64,000 nt of DNA from Oscillospiraceae bacterium. GTDB taxonomy: Bacteria > Bacillota > Clostridia > Oscillospirales > Acutalibacteraceae. Numbering within the stretch: position 1 is the first letter of the stretch; every line of letters starts with the position of its first letter. The DNA lies in NCBI GenBank assembly GCA_015066205.1, contig SVOV01000009.1:1-64000 (forward strand). The letters are read 5' to 3'. Made by a program: the position numbers and the translations under genes. Below, piece by piece: positions 1-7,864 of this stretch. Below the pieces are notes generated by a model. It did not search any database. It was not told where the DNA came from and was given only the letters and a program-made list of their open reading frames with translations.

Positions 1-130
1 TTAAGGGTAGCAAGTAACAATCTTACGCGGTTGGCAGTCGTAATTACGCGTTGACGCGTTCGGCGAGGAATAGAGGGCTATGCCCGTATGTGAAAAACCA
101 CCCGCTTGGCGGGTGGATGTTTATTTCCTT
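1..130 (+). mobile_element. possible right end of an IS200/IS605-type element
   Basis: The first 54 bases are open in frame 1 and end in TGA, which could be the last 17 codons of a gene cut by the window start. They are followed by a small GGGCTATGCCC hairpin (75-85) and by a perfect 8-bp hairpin, CCACCCGC/GCGGGTGG, at 98-116. A short GGGCTATGCCC stem followed by a strong CCACC stem resembles, from memory, the right ends of small IS200/IS605-family insertions in gut Clostridia. No transposase motif is visible because the element would lie outside the window. A plain terminator of an upstream gene or a structured RNA end are the alternatives. Confidence 0.3.
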
Positions 131-176
131 TAAGCTTCGGTTAAGAAAGCTTCCTTATTATGTAGTTAAAAAACTA

Positions 177-205
177 TTGAATTCCCGTATAAAAAATGAT
201 AAAAT
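177..205 (+). promoter_or_regulatory. sigma-A promoter of the 235 gene
   Basis: TTGAAT at 177-182 and TAAAAT at 200-205 are separated by exactly 17 bp, 30 bp ahead of the start codon at 235. The -35 box continues as TTGAATTCCC, close to the TTGAAATTCCC seen at the glgP and glgB promoters. Confidence 0.65.
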
Positions 206-234
206 ATAATTTATAAAATTTTCGGAGGAATATT

Positions 235-2499
235 ATGAACGACGAACTTAATAAGAATCTTTCCGGCGAAGGCTCAGATGAGAATACAAAGGCAGAGGAA
301 AATGCTGAGATCTCTTCCGTAAGCGAAGAAAATACAGCTGCTTCCGAAGAGGATTCTTCGGATGCTGCTCTTAATGAGGAGCTTGAGGCTCTCAGAGAGA
401 CCTTTCAGGAAAAGTATGATGAAACGGTAGAGGAAGCCCAAAACGGCCCTGTTATTCAGGAGCTTGAGGAGGGCGAGCCCGAGGACGAAGAGGACTCCGA
501 TGAGGAAGCCGATGAAGTGACTCCCGTTCAGGAAAAGAAACCCAAGAAGAAAAGAAAGATCGGTAAGATAATCGCAATTACAATTCCCGTGCTTATTCTG
601 GTTGTAATTATCGGAAGCCTCGGTGCTTATGTATTTGCTTCAATGACCAATCCCAATTTCAGCTCATTTATCAGCACATATGCTCAGGCTGCTGCCGCTT
701 CGACCTATGATGAGAAGATTTCGTATCTCGAAAAGGCTCTCGAATACTGCTCTGATGAGGAATCCGTTTTCCAGAAGGCAATGGCAGCTACCATCAATGA
801 GGAGATCGTTGTTGCAATGAGTAAGAATGAGGGCTACGGTGCAGCATATTCTTATATGATGTCAAATATGAGCGAGGATAATATCAAGAATCCCGTAAAT
901 GCCGAATTCAGAAAATTCGTGAATTCCGTAAGCGATATCAAAAAGCTTTCTCTTGAGGTGTTCAATAAGGTTTATGAAAACCTCGGCGATGCAAAAGAGG
1001 CTCCCGGCTATGAAACTCTTTCTGCAGGTCTTGATATCCCCGAAACAGTCGAGGATACAATGAAAGAGATCCTGAAGCTTGTTGCTGACGGCTTTATAAA
1101 GAACAGGGAGGCTGTTTCTCTCGATGAATCCGTTGTTGCGATGAACTATTATGCAAATGCCTATTCGGGACTTCTTTCTATCGGTGCAGATGAGACGGCT
1201 CTGGCAGAGAAAATAGTTATAGATCTTTACAACAAGGGCTTTGTTATTGAGGCCGCAACTCTTGCAAGTGTGGCTGTTGATCCCGAAAAAGAAACTGAAA
1301 ACAAGGAATATGCCGAAGTTTACGAAAAAATCACCGCTGTTTCGGATACAGGCGTAAATGTGCTTGAACTCGGCAAGAAGGCAAAGGCTGAGGAGAAGAC
1401 CTCATTTGAGGATATTCTCGCTTTTGTAAAGACAGAAGACGGCGTGAGTGAAGAAAATGCAAAGATATTTGCCGCCTTTACCGAATATGCCGTTAAGGCA
1501 CTTATTGCCGAAGAGGAAAAGAATCTCACAGAGGCTTCTTCCGCATATGCTACTCTTACATCCGTTCTTGAGGCATTCACAATGGCTGATGCTTCAATTC
1601 ACCTTAAGACCGCTCAGATAATCTTTGACAGCGGAAATCTCTCCGATGCAAGCACTCTTGTCACAACATACCTTAATGAAGATGCCGTAAAGGCACTTTC
1701 CGCAGAGGAAAAGGCTGTTTACGATAAGATGAGCTCCGTTTTTGATGCACTTGAGGCTACAAGTGAGATATTCTCTCCCTTCTATGCCGATTATTATCAG
1801 ACAGGCGCAGCAATGGACTATGATAAGGTCAAGGCTGCCTTTGATGAAAAGTTTGACGAAACTGCTTCCGATTATGAAAAAGGCTTCGTTTATTACTGTC
1901 TCTATTTTGCGGCAACAAGCTCCGAGGATGAAGAAAAGACAGCAGACGCCATAGACGGAATGAGCAGATACCTTTCCGATCTTCCCCTTGTATACCTTTA
2001 TTATTGTGTGGATTCTGCTGTTAAGGACAATGACATCAGGGAAGCAAAGGCATATGCCGAAAAGATACTTGAGGTAAATGTTGCAGACGGCTTTGCAAAC
2101 AGCATTATCGCTATGGAGCTTCGTGCTTCGGGCGATCTCGACGGTGCTGTTGAAAAGGGACTTGAGGGAATTGAACTTGCAGGCACATCTCCCGACTGTG
2201 AATTGCAGCTTGCCATAGCATATCTTCTTAAGGGTGATATGGAAAAGGCCTTCGGTTATATAACAAGCGTATATAACGAAAGCCAGTCCCTTGATGCCTT
2301 TGACCTTGTTCTTATCTTTGATAAGCTTTATGAGGGCGATAATGAGGATATCAATACAGAGCTTGAAACTCTTGTTGCTACCGTAAATCAGACCTATGCT
2401 TATTACGGACTCAGCTCTCAGGAGGATACAAAGGCAATTCTTGACGGTACAAAGACACTTGAAGATGTGTTTATGTCAGGAAACTACAGCCTGTCATAA
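235..2499 (+). CDS. membrane-anchored protein with acidic cytoplasmic head and helical extracellular repeat region
   Basis: The 754-residue product has three parts. Residues 1-100 are very rich in Glu, Asp and Ser and should be disordered in the cytoplasm. A lysine cluster (about 101-112) leads into one membrane segment (about 113-138, AITIPVLILVVIIGSLGAYV). The remaining 600 residues are Ala/Glu/Lys-rich helices of TPR-like character (for example the A-x-A-Y-A-E-K-I-L patterns near 600-680), predicted outside the cell. A ribosome site CGGAGG stands 7 bases before the ATG. I do not recognise a characterised family; a scaffold or stress/cell-envelope protein is possible but not shown. It is convergent with the small gene at 2506-2691. 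Confidence 0.85.
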   Translation: MNDELNKNLSGEGSDENTKAEENAEISSVSEENTAASEEDSSDAALNEELEALRETFQEKYDETVEEAQNGPVIQELEEGEPEDEEDSDEEADEVTPVQEKKPKKKRKIGKIIAITIPVLILVVIIGSLGAYVFASMTNPNFSSFISTYAQAAAASTYDEKISYLEKALEYCSDEESVFQKAMAATINEEIVVAMSKNEGYGAAYSYMMSNMSEDNIKNPVNAEFRKFVNSVSDIKKLSLEVFNKVYENLGDAKEAPGYETLSAGLDIPETVEDTMKEILKLVADGFIKNREAVSLDESVVAMNYYANAYSGLLSIGADETALAEKIVIDLYNKGFVIEAATLASVAVDPEKETENKEYAEVYEKITAVSDTGVNVLELGKKAKAEEKTSFEDILAFVKTEDGVSEENAKIFAAFTEYAVKALIAEEEKNLTEASSAYATLTSVLEAFTMADASIHLKTAQIIFDSGNLSDASTLVTTYLNEDAVKALSAEEKAVYDKMSSVFDALEATSEIFSPFYADYYQTGAAMDYDKVKAAFDEKFDETASDYEKGFVYYCLYFAATSSEDEEKTADAIDGMSRYLSDLPLVYLYYCVDSAVKDNDIREAKAYAEKILEVNVADGFANSIIAMELRASGDLDGAVEKGLEGIELAGTSPDCELQLAIAYLLKGDMEKAFGYITSVYNESQSLDAFDLVLIFDKLYEGDNEDINTELETLVATVNQTYAYYGLSSQEDTKAILDGTKTLEDVFMSGNYSLS

Positions 2500-2505
2500 A
2501 TTCTG

Positions 2506-2691
2506 TTACAGATCATCCGCATCCTGAACGGGGTGCGGATCTTCAGTATCAACAGGTATTCCGGTATAGCTTCCGTCCACATCGCTCCTGATTCTCATAT
2601 CGGCAGCGGAGAAATGATCGGGAAGACGGTTTTTTCGGAAGCTGATTACCTTTTTTCTTGCTCTTTTTCCTGAATTTTCTTTATTTGCCAT
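2506..2691 (-). CDS. small conserved hypothetical protein
   Basis: A 61-residue basic-then-acidic protein. The N-terminal third is Lys/Arg rich, and the C-terminal half carries the sequence DVDGSYTGIP and ends PVQDADDL. An AAAGGAGAG ribosome site lies 6-7 bases before the ATG, which supports translation. From memory, short proteins with a DVDGSYTG...PVQDADDL tail recur in Clostridia, usually without known function; I could not check this. There is no signal peptide or membrane segment. It ends 6 bases from the end of the convergent gene at 235-2499. Confidence 0.6.
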   Translation of the reverse strand: MANKENSGKRARKKVISFRKNRLPDHFSAADMRIRSDVDGSYTGIPVDTEDPHPVQDADDL

Positions 2692-2781
2692 ATGCTCTCT
2701 CCTTTATCGGAAGAAAATGTTTTTATTGCATAAATAATATTTACGAATTATTAAATTTTATGCATTTATTTAAAAATGATA

Positions 2782-2810
2782 TTGACACGGAACTTGATTT
2801 GTAGTATATT
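2782..2810 (+). promoter_or_regulatory. strong sigma-A promoter
   Basis: TTGACA at 2782-2787 and TATATT at 2805-2810 with a 17-bp spacer. It lies 56 bp before the start of the secreted Cys-rich protein gene and has no other gene to serve. Confidence 0.85.
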
Positions 2811-2865
2811 TTCATATGTATAGTAATACAAATATTGCTTAATCAATGGAAAGGGTGGTTCTTTT

Positions 2866-3510
2866 ATGAAAAAGATCATTGCTATTTCTGTAGCTCTTAT
2901 TCTTGCTTTATCCGTAACTCTTACAGTTTCTGCTACTGTTGCTGATGAAACTGCAGACCTTGATATCGGCGCAATGCTCGGCGGTATGGATCTCGGTTCC
3001 ATGGTAGGCGACCTCGGCGGTATGCTCGGCGATATGGATCTCGGCGGTATGTTCGAATCTCTCGGCGGCAGCCTTGACCTCGGCGGAATTATGGATATGG
3101 TTGGCGGTCTCGGCGATTCACTCGGCGGCGGAGATTCTCTCGGCGGTCTCGGTGATTCTCTCGGCAGCGGTGAAGATCCTACAGAACCTTCTGATGATGG
3201 TTGCGGTTGCGATGATGACTGTCCTTGCGACGGCAATTGTGATGAAGATTGCAACTGTGGCCCCGATTGCGATTGCACATATGATTGCGGTTGCGATAAG
3301 GATTGTCCCTGCGAAGGCGAATGTGACGACAACTGTGAAAATTGCGGCCCTGATTGTGATTGCAAGGATTCCTATGATTGCGGATGCGATTTAGATTGTC
3401 CCTGCAAGGGCGAATGCGATGACGATTGCACAGATTGCGGCCCCGACTGCACCTGCAAGGGTGAAGAGGACACAACTGTTGAAAATCCCAACACAGGCGA
3501 TCTCTATTAA
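2866..3510 (+). CDS. secreted Gly/Met-rich and Cys/Asp-rich repeat protein
   Basis: The 214-residue product begins with a signal peptide (about residues 1-25). Residues 30-105 are a low-complexity stretch of GGMDLG/SLGGLGDS units. Residues 110-205 hold three repeats of about 30 residues built on DCGCDxDCPCxGxCDxxC followed by CGPDCxC, with about ten Cys each in a strongly acidic background. Such a pattern suggests metal binding or disulphide packing outside the cell; this is inference. The protein stops at NPNTGDLY, where a sortase-type NPxTG signal would start, but no membrane helix or basic tail follows. A strong promoter, an AAAGGGTGG ribosome site and a terminator enclose it as a single-gene unit. 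I recognise no named family. Confidence 0.85.
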   Translation: MKKIIAISVALILALSVTLTVSATVADETADLDIGAMLGGMDLGSMVGDLGGMLGDMDLGGMFESLGGSLDLGGIMDMVGGLGDSLGGGDSLGGLGDSLGSGEDPTEPSDDGCGCDDDCPCDGNCDEDCNCGPDCDCTYDCGCDKDCPCEGECDDNCENCGPDCDCKDSYDCGCDLDCPCKGECDDDCTDCGPDCTCKGEEDTTVENPNTGDLY

Positions 3511-3525
3511 TCAGAAAACAAATAA

Positions 3526-3559
3526 GGGCAGGTTATGAACCTGCCCCTTTTGTTTTTTT
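3526..3559 (+). terminator. intrinsic terminator of the Cys-rich protein gene
   Basis: Perfect 9-bp stem GGGCAGGTT/AACCTGCCC with a 3-base loop, followed by a T-rich run at 3548-3559. Confidence 0.9.
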
Positions 3560-3607
3560 GTCCGAAAAGCGTTTGTCGTTTTTTTGAAAAAATTAATAAA
3601 AAAAGAA

Positions 3608-3649
3608 AAAGCCGGATTCCGCTAATTTACAGCGTCCGGCTTTATTTTT
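3608..3649. terminator. bidirectional terminator between convergent genes
   Basis: AAAGCCGGA (3608-3616) pairs with TCCGGCTTT (3635-3643), extended by CGCT/AGCG inside the loop. T-rich runs lie on both sides, so it can end both the rightward unit and the leftward uracil-DNA glycosylase gene. Confidence 0.7.
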
Positions 3650-3707
3650 CAGGGAAAAATATATTGAACACGGAGAAACCATAAAGGAAAAATCTGCAGA
3701 AAAAATA

Positions 3708-4277
3708 TCAGATCTCGATTCCAAGCTCCTTGATTTTGTCCTGAAGCTTGAGGAAATCCTCAAGACAGTCACCCTTTTTGCGAGGGTCTCTGAGAAGTGC
3801 CGCGGGATGGAAGGTGCCCATCATAAGAGTACCGTTTTTGTTGTAGAAGATGCCGTGATCCTTTGTGACACGGAAATCGGGGGAAATGAGCCTTTGAGCC
3901 GCAATTCTGCCGACGCAGACTATAATTTGAGGGCGCATAATGCGGACAAGCTCACGAAGCCAGTCTATACACATATCCATCTCCTCGGGCTTCGGGTCAC
4001 GGTTTTTAGGAGGTCTGCATTTCAGCATATTTGCTATGTATATATTTTCCTTTCTGTCAAGACCGATTCCGCCGAGATACAGGTCTAAAAGCTTACCGCC
4101 TCTACCGACAAAGGGCTCGCCCTGAAGATCCTCGTTTTCACCGGGTGCTTCACCGATAAAAAGAATTTTTGCATCGGGTTTTCCGACTCCGAAAACAACA
4201 TTAGTACGGGTTTCGTGAAGAGGGCATTTCTGACATTTAAGACACTCCTGTCTTAAGTCCTCCATTGTTGAAAACAT
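3708..4277 (-). CDS. uracil-DNA glycosylase, family 4 (Fe-S)
   Basis: Removes uracil from DNA as the first step of base excision repair. The 189 residues fit the short family-4 enzymes. Cys15 and Cys18 (KCQKCPL) with Cys residues near 87 (MLKCRPP) and 103-115 are the usual ligands of the 4Fe-4S cluster. Motif A is GEAPGENEDLQG (about 43-54) and motif B is the HPA of MMGTFHPAALLR (near 155). An AGGAGG site lies before the ATG at 4277; a second ATG four codons later is possible. It is a single-gene unit on the minus strand. The family is also annotated as a phage SPO1 polymerase-related protein in older databases. Confidence 0.93.
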   Translation of the reverse strand: MFSTMEDLRQECLKCQKCPLHETRTNVVFGVGKPDAKILFIGEAPGENEDLQGEPFVGRGGKLLDLYLGGIGLDRKENIYIANMLKCRPPKNRDPKPEEMDMCIDWLRELVRIMRPQIIVCVGRIAAQRLISPDFRVTKDHGIFYNKNGTLMMGTFHPAALLRDPRKKGDCLEDFLKLQDKIKELGIEI

Positions 4278-4362
4278 TCGGTATTCCTCCTGTAAATCCG
4301 TTTTTTAGGTATCCGTCAGAGATTATTTTTATACAAATTATATAATTACGGGTGGTAATTCT

Positions 4363-4378
4363 AATGTAAAATTACATT
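4363..4378. promoter_or_regulatory. palindrome in the 4278-4639 intergenic region
   Basis: The 362-bp gap between the divergent glycosylase and cohesin-like genes contains the palindrome AATGTAA-AA-TTACATT, with another AATGTAAAAT copy about 40 bp further on (4407). It may be an operator; no regulator can be named. The rest of the gap is AT-rich with the strong promoter at 4518-4546. Confidence 0.35.
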
Positions 4379-4517
4379 TTTTACAATTGACTTTAAAACA
4401 CCTATAATGTAAAATAAATAAGAAATAAATCTCCGTGTTTGGTTTATTTGATTATACACCGTAAGTTATTTTGTGTCAATAAATGAGTATTATTTGTTTA
4501 ATTTTAAAGATTTTCTA

Positions 4518-4546
4518 TTGACACAAAAAAAATACTGTAGTATAAT
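4518..4546 (+). promoter_or_regulatory. perfect consensus sigma-A promoter
   Basis: TTGACA (4518-4523), 17-bp spacer, TATAAT (4541-4546). It predicts a leader of about 85 bases before the surface protein gene at 4640 and should be among the strongest promoters in the window. Confidence 0.92.
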
Positions 4547-4639
4547 ACGCGTGTACTCTTATAAATAAGGGTTTGTTTGTGTATATTTTGAGTAGCAATG
4601 CTCATGATATAAAAATTTTATAAAGGAAGGTCCTTAAAA

Positions 4640-5356
4640 ATGAAAATTGCAAAAAAAGTGCTTGCAGTTGCTATGGCAGTTGCTATGATCGCTTGCTTCG
4701 CAGCAATGGCTTTCGCTGCTGAAGACAAGGTAGTTCTCAAGGCCGGCGAAGTTGTAGACGGTAAGTTCAATCTTGAAGTTATCGGTACAGATTATGCTGA
4801 TCTTAAGGCTGCTGACTGGGTTGTAACCTATGACGCTGCTGCTCTCAAGTGCACAGCTGCTGCAGCAGGTACAGGCGACTTCACAAAGATCGCTACTGAC
4901 CCCGTTCTTATGGCTCAGGCTTCCTCTCTCCTTATCACTGCTTTCAACACTGATGTTGCTGGCGAAGTTAAGGCTGGTTTCGCATTCACCAATGAACTTG
5001 GTACAGCTGCTGAAACAGTTATCTTCACATTAACATTTGAAGTTGTTGATGCTGATGCTAAGAATGTAGAGATCAAGCTCACAGGTTCTGACGAAGCTGT
5101 TCTCGTTTTCAACGAAGAAGCTGAAGAGCCCTCAACAGAAGAACCCACAACTGAAGAGCCCACAACAGAAGAACCCACCACAGAAGAACCCACAACTGAT
5201 GAAGCTCCCTCAACTCCCGTTGAAGATGAGAAGACAACAGCTGCAGGTGCTGATGACGGTGACAACAAGACCGGTGACACAGGCGTTCTCGCTCTCGCTG
5301 CTGGTGTAGTTGCTCTTGCTGGTGCTGCATTCGTAGTTTCCAAGAAGAGAAGATAA
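4640..5356 (+). CDS. cohesin-like surface protein with C-terminal membrane anchor
   Basis: The 238-residue product has a signal peptide (1-26), then about 135 residues with the look of a cohesin-type beta-sandwich (GKFNLEVIGTDYADLKAADW, VVTYDAAALKC, VIFTLTFEVVDADA), then a linker of repeated EEPTT units (about 157-185), and a C-terminal anchor: KTGDTG, a hydrophobic stretch of about 20 residues and KKRR. The TGD-hydrophobic-basic tail resembles NPxTGD sortase signals of gut Firmicutes. The cohesin assignment rests on pattern only; a generic carbohydrate-binding or adhesion domain is the alternative. Perfect promoter, AAGGAAGG ribosome site and own terminator point to a highly expressed single gene, with codon use rich in GCT/GTT. 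Confidence 0.85.
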   Translation: MKIAKKVLAVAMAVAMIACFAAMAFAAEDKVVLKAGEVVDGKFNLEVIGTDYADLKAADWVVTYDAAALKCTAAAAGTGDFTKIATDPVLMAQASSLLITAFNTDVAGEVKAGFAFTNELGTAAETVIFTLTFEVVDADAKNVEIKLTGSDEAVLVFNEEAEEPSTEEPTTEEPTTEEPTTEEPTTDEAPSTPVEDEKTTAAGADDGDNKTGDTGVLALAAGVVALAGAAFVVSKKRR

Positions 5357-5406
5357 TTAAACAATAAATAATTAAAGCATTATTTGCAGTTTTAATTAGG
5401 GTTTAT

Positions 5407-5440
5407 AGGAGTTGTTCCCCGGAACAGCTCCTTTTTCCTT
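5407..5440 (+). terminator. terminator of the cohesin-like gene
   Basis: AGGAGTTGTTCC (5407-5418) pairs with GGAACAGCTCCT (5421-5432) around a 2-base loop, followed by T-runs. Confidence 0.88.
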
Positions 5441-5661
5441 TTTGAAGCTGTATTTCTTGTATATTGAAAAAGCTTTTGTTTTTCTTATATAGAAAACTGC
5501 TTTATTGCTTCAATACAGAAAGAATTGCATTTTATCAACCTGCATATCCGTTCACGGTGGGGCAGGTATTTCTGATATTAAGAATATGGCTTACATCGAG
5601 AATGTCATTTAAATATGTAAAAACGGAAACAGCTTGTTCGAGTCGTACTCTAAAGGACAAA

Positions 5662-5695
5662 AAGAGTTAATGTAGCAAAAACTGCATTAACTCTT
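5662..5695. repeat. isolated 11-bp inverted repeat
   Basis: AAGAGTTAATG (5662-5672) is perfectly repeated inverted as CATTAACTCTT (5685-5695). It lies in the gene-free stretch 5441-5967, about 50 bp before the hairpin array, and has no adjoining gene to terminate. The sequence between 5441 and 5660 shows nothing I can support. Confidence 0.55.
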
Positions 5696-5746
5696 ACATT
5701 TTTGCACTGTCACTAAAAGTGGTGAGTAAGTGCGTTTTTAACTTTA

Positions 5747-5948
5747 AGTGGTATTCTTTCCTTCGGAAAGAGTGATATTATGCACTTTTCGGCATAGTGA
5801 TATTGAAATCTTCGATTTCAGTGTTATTTTTTTCGCATAAAACTGTCCGAAGGACAATATCACAATGCGTAGCATTATATAACTGCGAAGCAATATAACT
5901 CGCCGCAAGGCGAATAAAACTGCGTGAGTGTCCTGAGGACACCCACGC
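5747..5948. repeat. palindromic comb of short hairpins, array 1
   Basis: Non-coding array of hairpins with 3-8 base loops separated by a repeated word. Left half: AGTGGTATT (5747), AGTGATATT (5771), AGTGATATT (5796), AGTGTTATT (5820). Right half: ATAAAACT (5837), AATATCAC (5856), ATATAACT (5877), AATATAACT (5892), AATAAAACT (5913). The right words are the reverse complement of the left words, exactly or nearly. Hairpins between them include CTTTCC-TTC-GGAAAG (5756), GAAATC-TTC-GATTTC (5805), GTCC-GAA-GGAC (5845), AATGC-GTA-GCATT (5864) and CGCC-GCAA-GGCG (5901). The last and largest hairpin (5922-5948) probably also terminates the leftward GH13 gene. No reading frame with a ribosome site crosses it. 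Confidence 0.75.
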
Positions 5949-5967
5949 ATTGCTGCTTCCGTTTTTT

Positions 5968-7824
5968 TTAGTTATCTGTCAGTATTGCGAAGCTTTCACC
6001 GCGGATTATAACACCGCTGCCGAATCTCACACCTCCGAGAATGGCTTTCATTTCCGTCATATCGTGATTCAGATAATAGGTTATTGTTTCGGGATTCTTA
6101 TTTATTACAACGAAAATACGCTTTTCTCCCTCTTTGTAGCGCAGATATGCAACACAGCCGAGGGTCGCGGAAATGGGGTAAAAACCGCCGTTTTTGAGGA
6201 CACTGTAATTACCTCGTAATTCTGCAAGTTCTTTTGTAAAGTTCAGAATTTCTGTGTTTTCCGAGCCCCAAGGGAAGCATCCGCGGTTAAAGGGATCCTT
6301 ACAGCCTGTCATTCCTACCTCGTCACCGTAATATATACTCGGAACACCGGGAAGAGTAAAGCTCATAACAAGAGCTGATTTCAAGAGATTTACCCCTCTT
6401 TTGAGAGCGGAATCGGATATAACGGTTTCAGCCTGCGTTTCCCTGCTTTTGCCCTCACAGCTTACACCTGAAAGAAGAGTAAGTATTCTTTCGGTATCGT
6501 GAGTGCCGAGATGATTCATCATTGTATGAAGAGCCTCTTCGGGGTAGTTCTGAATAATACTGAAAACGCTGTTCATAAATCTTTCCGCATTTGAATTCAG
6601 GAGAAAATCAATTATTGCCTGACGGAAGGGATAGTTCATTACGGAATCAAGCTGTTTTCCCTGTAAAAACCGTCTTCTTCCGCCGTGGCTTATCTTATTT
6701 GTCGCATCCTCCCATACCTCACCGAGAAGATATTTATCGTCACCGTTTCTTTTTACGGCAGTCCTTATCTTATCCAAAAATGAATCGGGGAGCTCGTCGG
6801 CGACATCAAGTCTTATTCCGGAAGCCCCCGCCTTAAGCCAGAAATCGATTACACCGTTTTCTCCCGTAATAAATTCGGAAAAGCTTTCATCATCCTCTTT
6901 TGTTTCGGGCAGAGTGTCAATGCCCCACCAGCTTTCGTAGGCTTTTCCGTCTTTTTTAAATTTATACCATTTTCTGTAAGGGGAGGCGGGATCATTATAA
7001 GCTCCCGTTTCATTGTATCTTCCGTATTTATTGAAATATATGCTGTCGGCACCCGTGTGACTGAAAACACCGTCAATTATTATTCTGATTCCGAGCTTTT
7101 CAGCAGACTCACAAAGGGAAGAGAAATCCTCCATAGTGCCGAGAAGTGTATCGGGCTTTTTGTAATCTGCCGTATCATAGCGGTGGTTTGAATGGGCTTC
7201 GCAAACAGGATTAAGATATATGCAGTTTACTCCGAGCGATGCGATATAGGGGAGCTTGCTTTCAATTCCCTTAAAATCTCCGCAGAAATAATCGTTGTTT
7301 TTTATGATACCGTTTTTATCGGGTCTGAATTCGGGCATTTCTCCCCAGTCGGAACGAAGAATCCTGTCAGAGGGTACATTTTCTTTTTTTTCACCCGAAA
7401 AGCAGAAGCGGTCGGGAAAAATCTGATAAATTATTCCGCCCTTTATCCAGTCGGGAGTTTTGTATTCGGGAGAGTAGACCGTAAGCTGCCATTTTTCAGA
7501 GCTGCAGATTTCTCCGAGATGGGTCTCTTTACCTTTTCCGACAGTAGTTTTTCCCCAGGCATTTTCATACTGGAAATAGTAGAAAAGGAGCTTCGGCTCG
7601 GGAAGGTAAATTTCTGTCTGCCACCATTCCTCAATTCCGTCGGTATTATCCCAGGTCATCGGAATCCTGATATCGCTTTTTTTGTCCTCGCAGAGGATCA
7701 GAGTACAGGCAGTCACTCCGAAATCACGGGGCAAAACGACCCTGAGCCACAGGTGCTCTCCTGCGGCTACTGCTCCGTTTATTGATTTGTGCCAGACTTT
7801 TGACGGGTCAAAGGGAGTTTTCAA
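5968..7824 (-). CDS. GH13 alpha-amylase family glycosidase (neopullulanase/maltodextrin-type)
   Basis: Cytoplasmic alpha-glucan hydrolase expected to act on maltodextrins or glycogen branches. The first 150 or so residues resemble a CBM34-type N-domain, then GGIIYQIFPDRF opens the GH13 barrel. Conserved regions are DGVFSHTG (region I), GIRLDVADE with the nucleophile Asp, LLGEVWED with the general acid Glu, and LGTHDTERIL (region IV). I place the start at a TTG at 7824, 7 bases after a GGAGG site; the longer frame from ATG 7908 begins inside the terminator hairpin of glgP and is not credible. That gives 618 residues with no signal peptide. It lies directly downstream of glgP and probably helps glycogen breakdown. 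Exact specificity cannot be read from sequence. Confidence 0.88.
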   Translation of the reverse strand: MKTPFDPSKVWHKSINGAVAAGEHLWLRVVLPRDFGVTACTLILCEDKKSDIRIPMTWDNTDGIEEWWQTEIYLPEPKLLFYYFQYENAWGKTTVGKGKETHLGEICSSEKWQLTVYSPEYKTPDWIKGGIIYQIFPDRFCFSGEKKENVPSDRILRSDWGEMPEFRPDKNGIIKNNDYFCGDFKGIESKLPYIASLGVNCIYLNPVCEAHSNHRYDTADYKKPDTLLGTMEDFSSLCESAEKLGIRIIIDGVFSHTGADSIYFNKYGRYNETGAYNDPASPYRKWYKFKKDGKAYESWWGIDTLPETKEDDESFSEFITGENGVIDFWLKAGASGIRLDVADELPDSFLDKIRTAVKRNGDDKYLLGEVWEDATNKISHGGRRRFLQGKQLDSVMNYPFRQAIIDFLLNSNAERFMNSVFSIIQNYPEEALHTMMNHLGTHDTERILTLLSGVSCEGKSRETQAETVISDSALKRGVNLLKSALVMSFTLPGVPSIYYGDEVGMTGCKDPFNRGCFPWGSENTEILNFTKELAELRGNYSVLKNGGFYPISATLGCVAYLRYKEGEKRIFVVINKNPETITYYLNHDMTEMKAILGGVRFGSGVIIRGESFAILTDN

Positions 7825-7864
7825 GGGCTTGCCTCCGAATATTTTATATAATAATATAATAAGC

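Noticed and set aside
3179-3475. His/Arg/Asn-rich open frame of 98 codons opposite the Cys-rich gene
   Set aside because: Composition is the mirror of the TGC/GAT-rich repeats on the plus strand; no start signals.
4387-4408. TTGACT and TATAAT pair in the 4278-4639 gap
   Set aside because: The spacer is only 10 bp, too short for sigma-A.
5464-5670. Open frame of 68 codons on the plus strand after the cohesin-like gene
   Set aside because: No ribosome site, no recognisable protein features, and it follows a terminator without a promoter.
5744-5950. Open frame of 68 codons on the minus strand across hairpin array 1
   Set aside because: It exists only because the array lacks stops in that frame; no ribosome site, and the hairpin structure explains the sequence.
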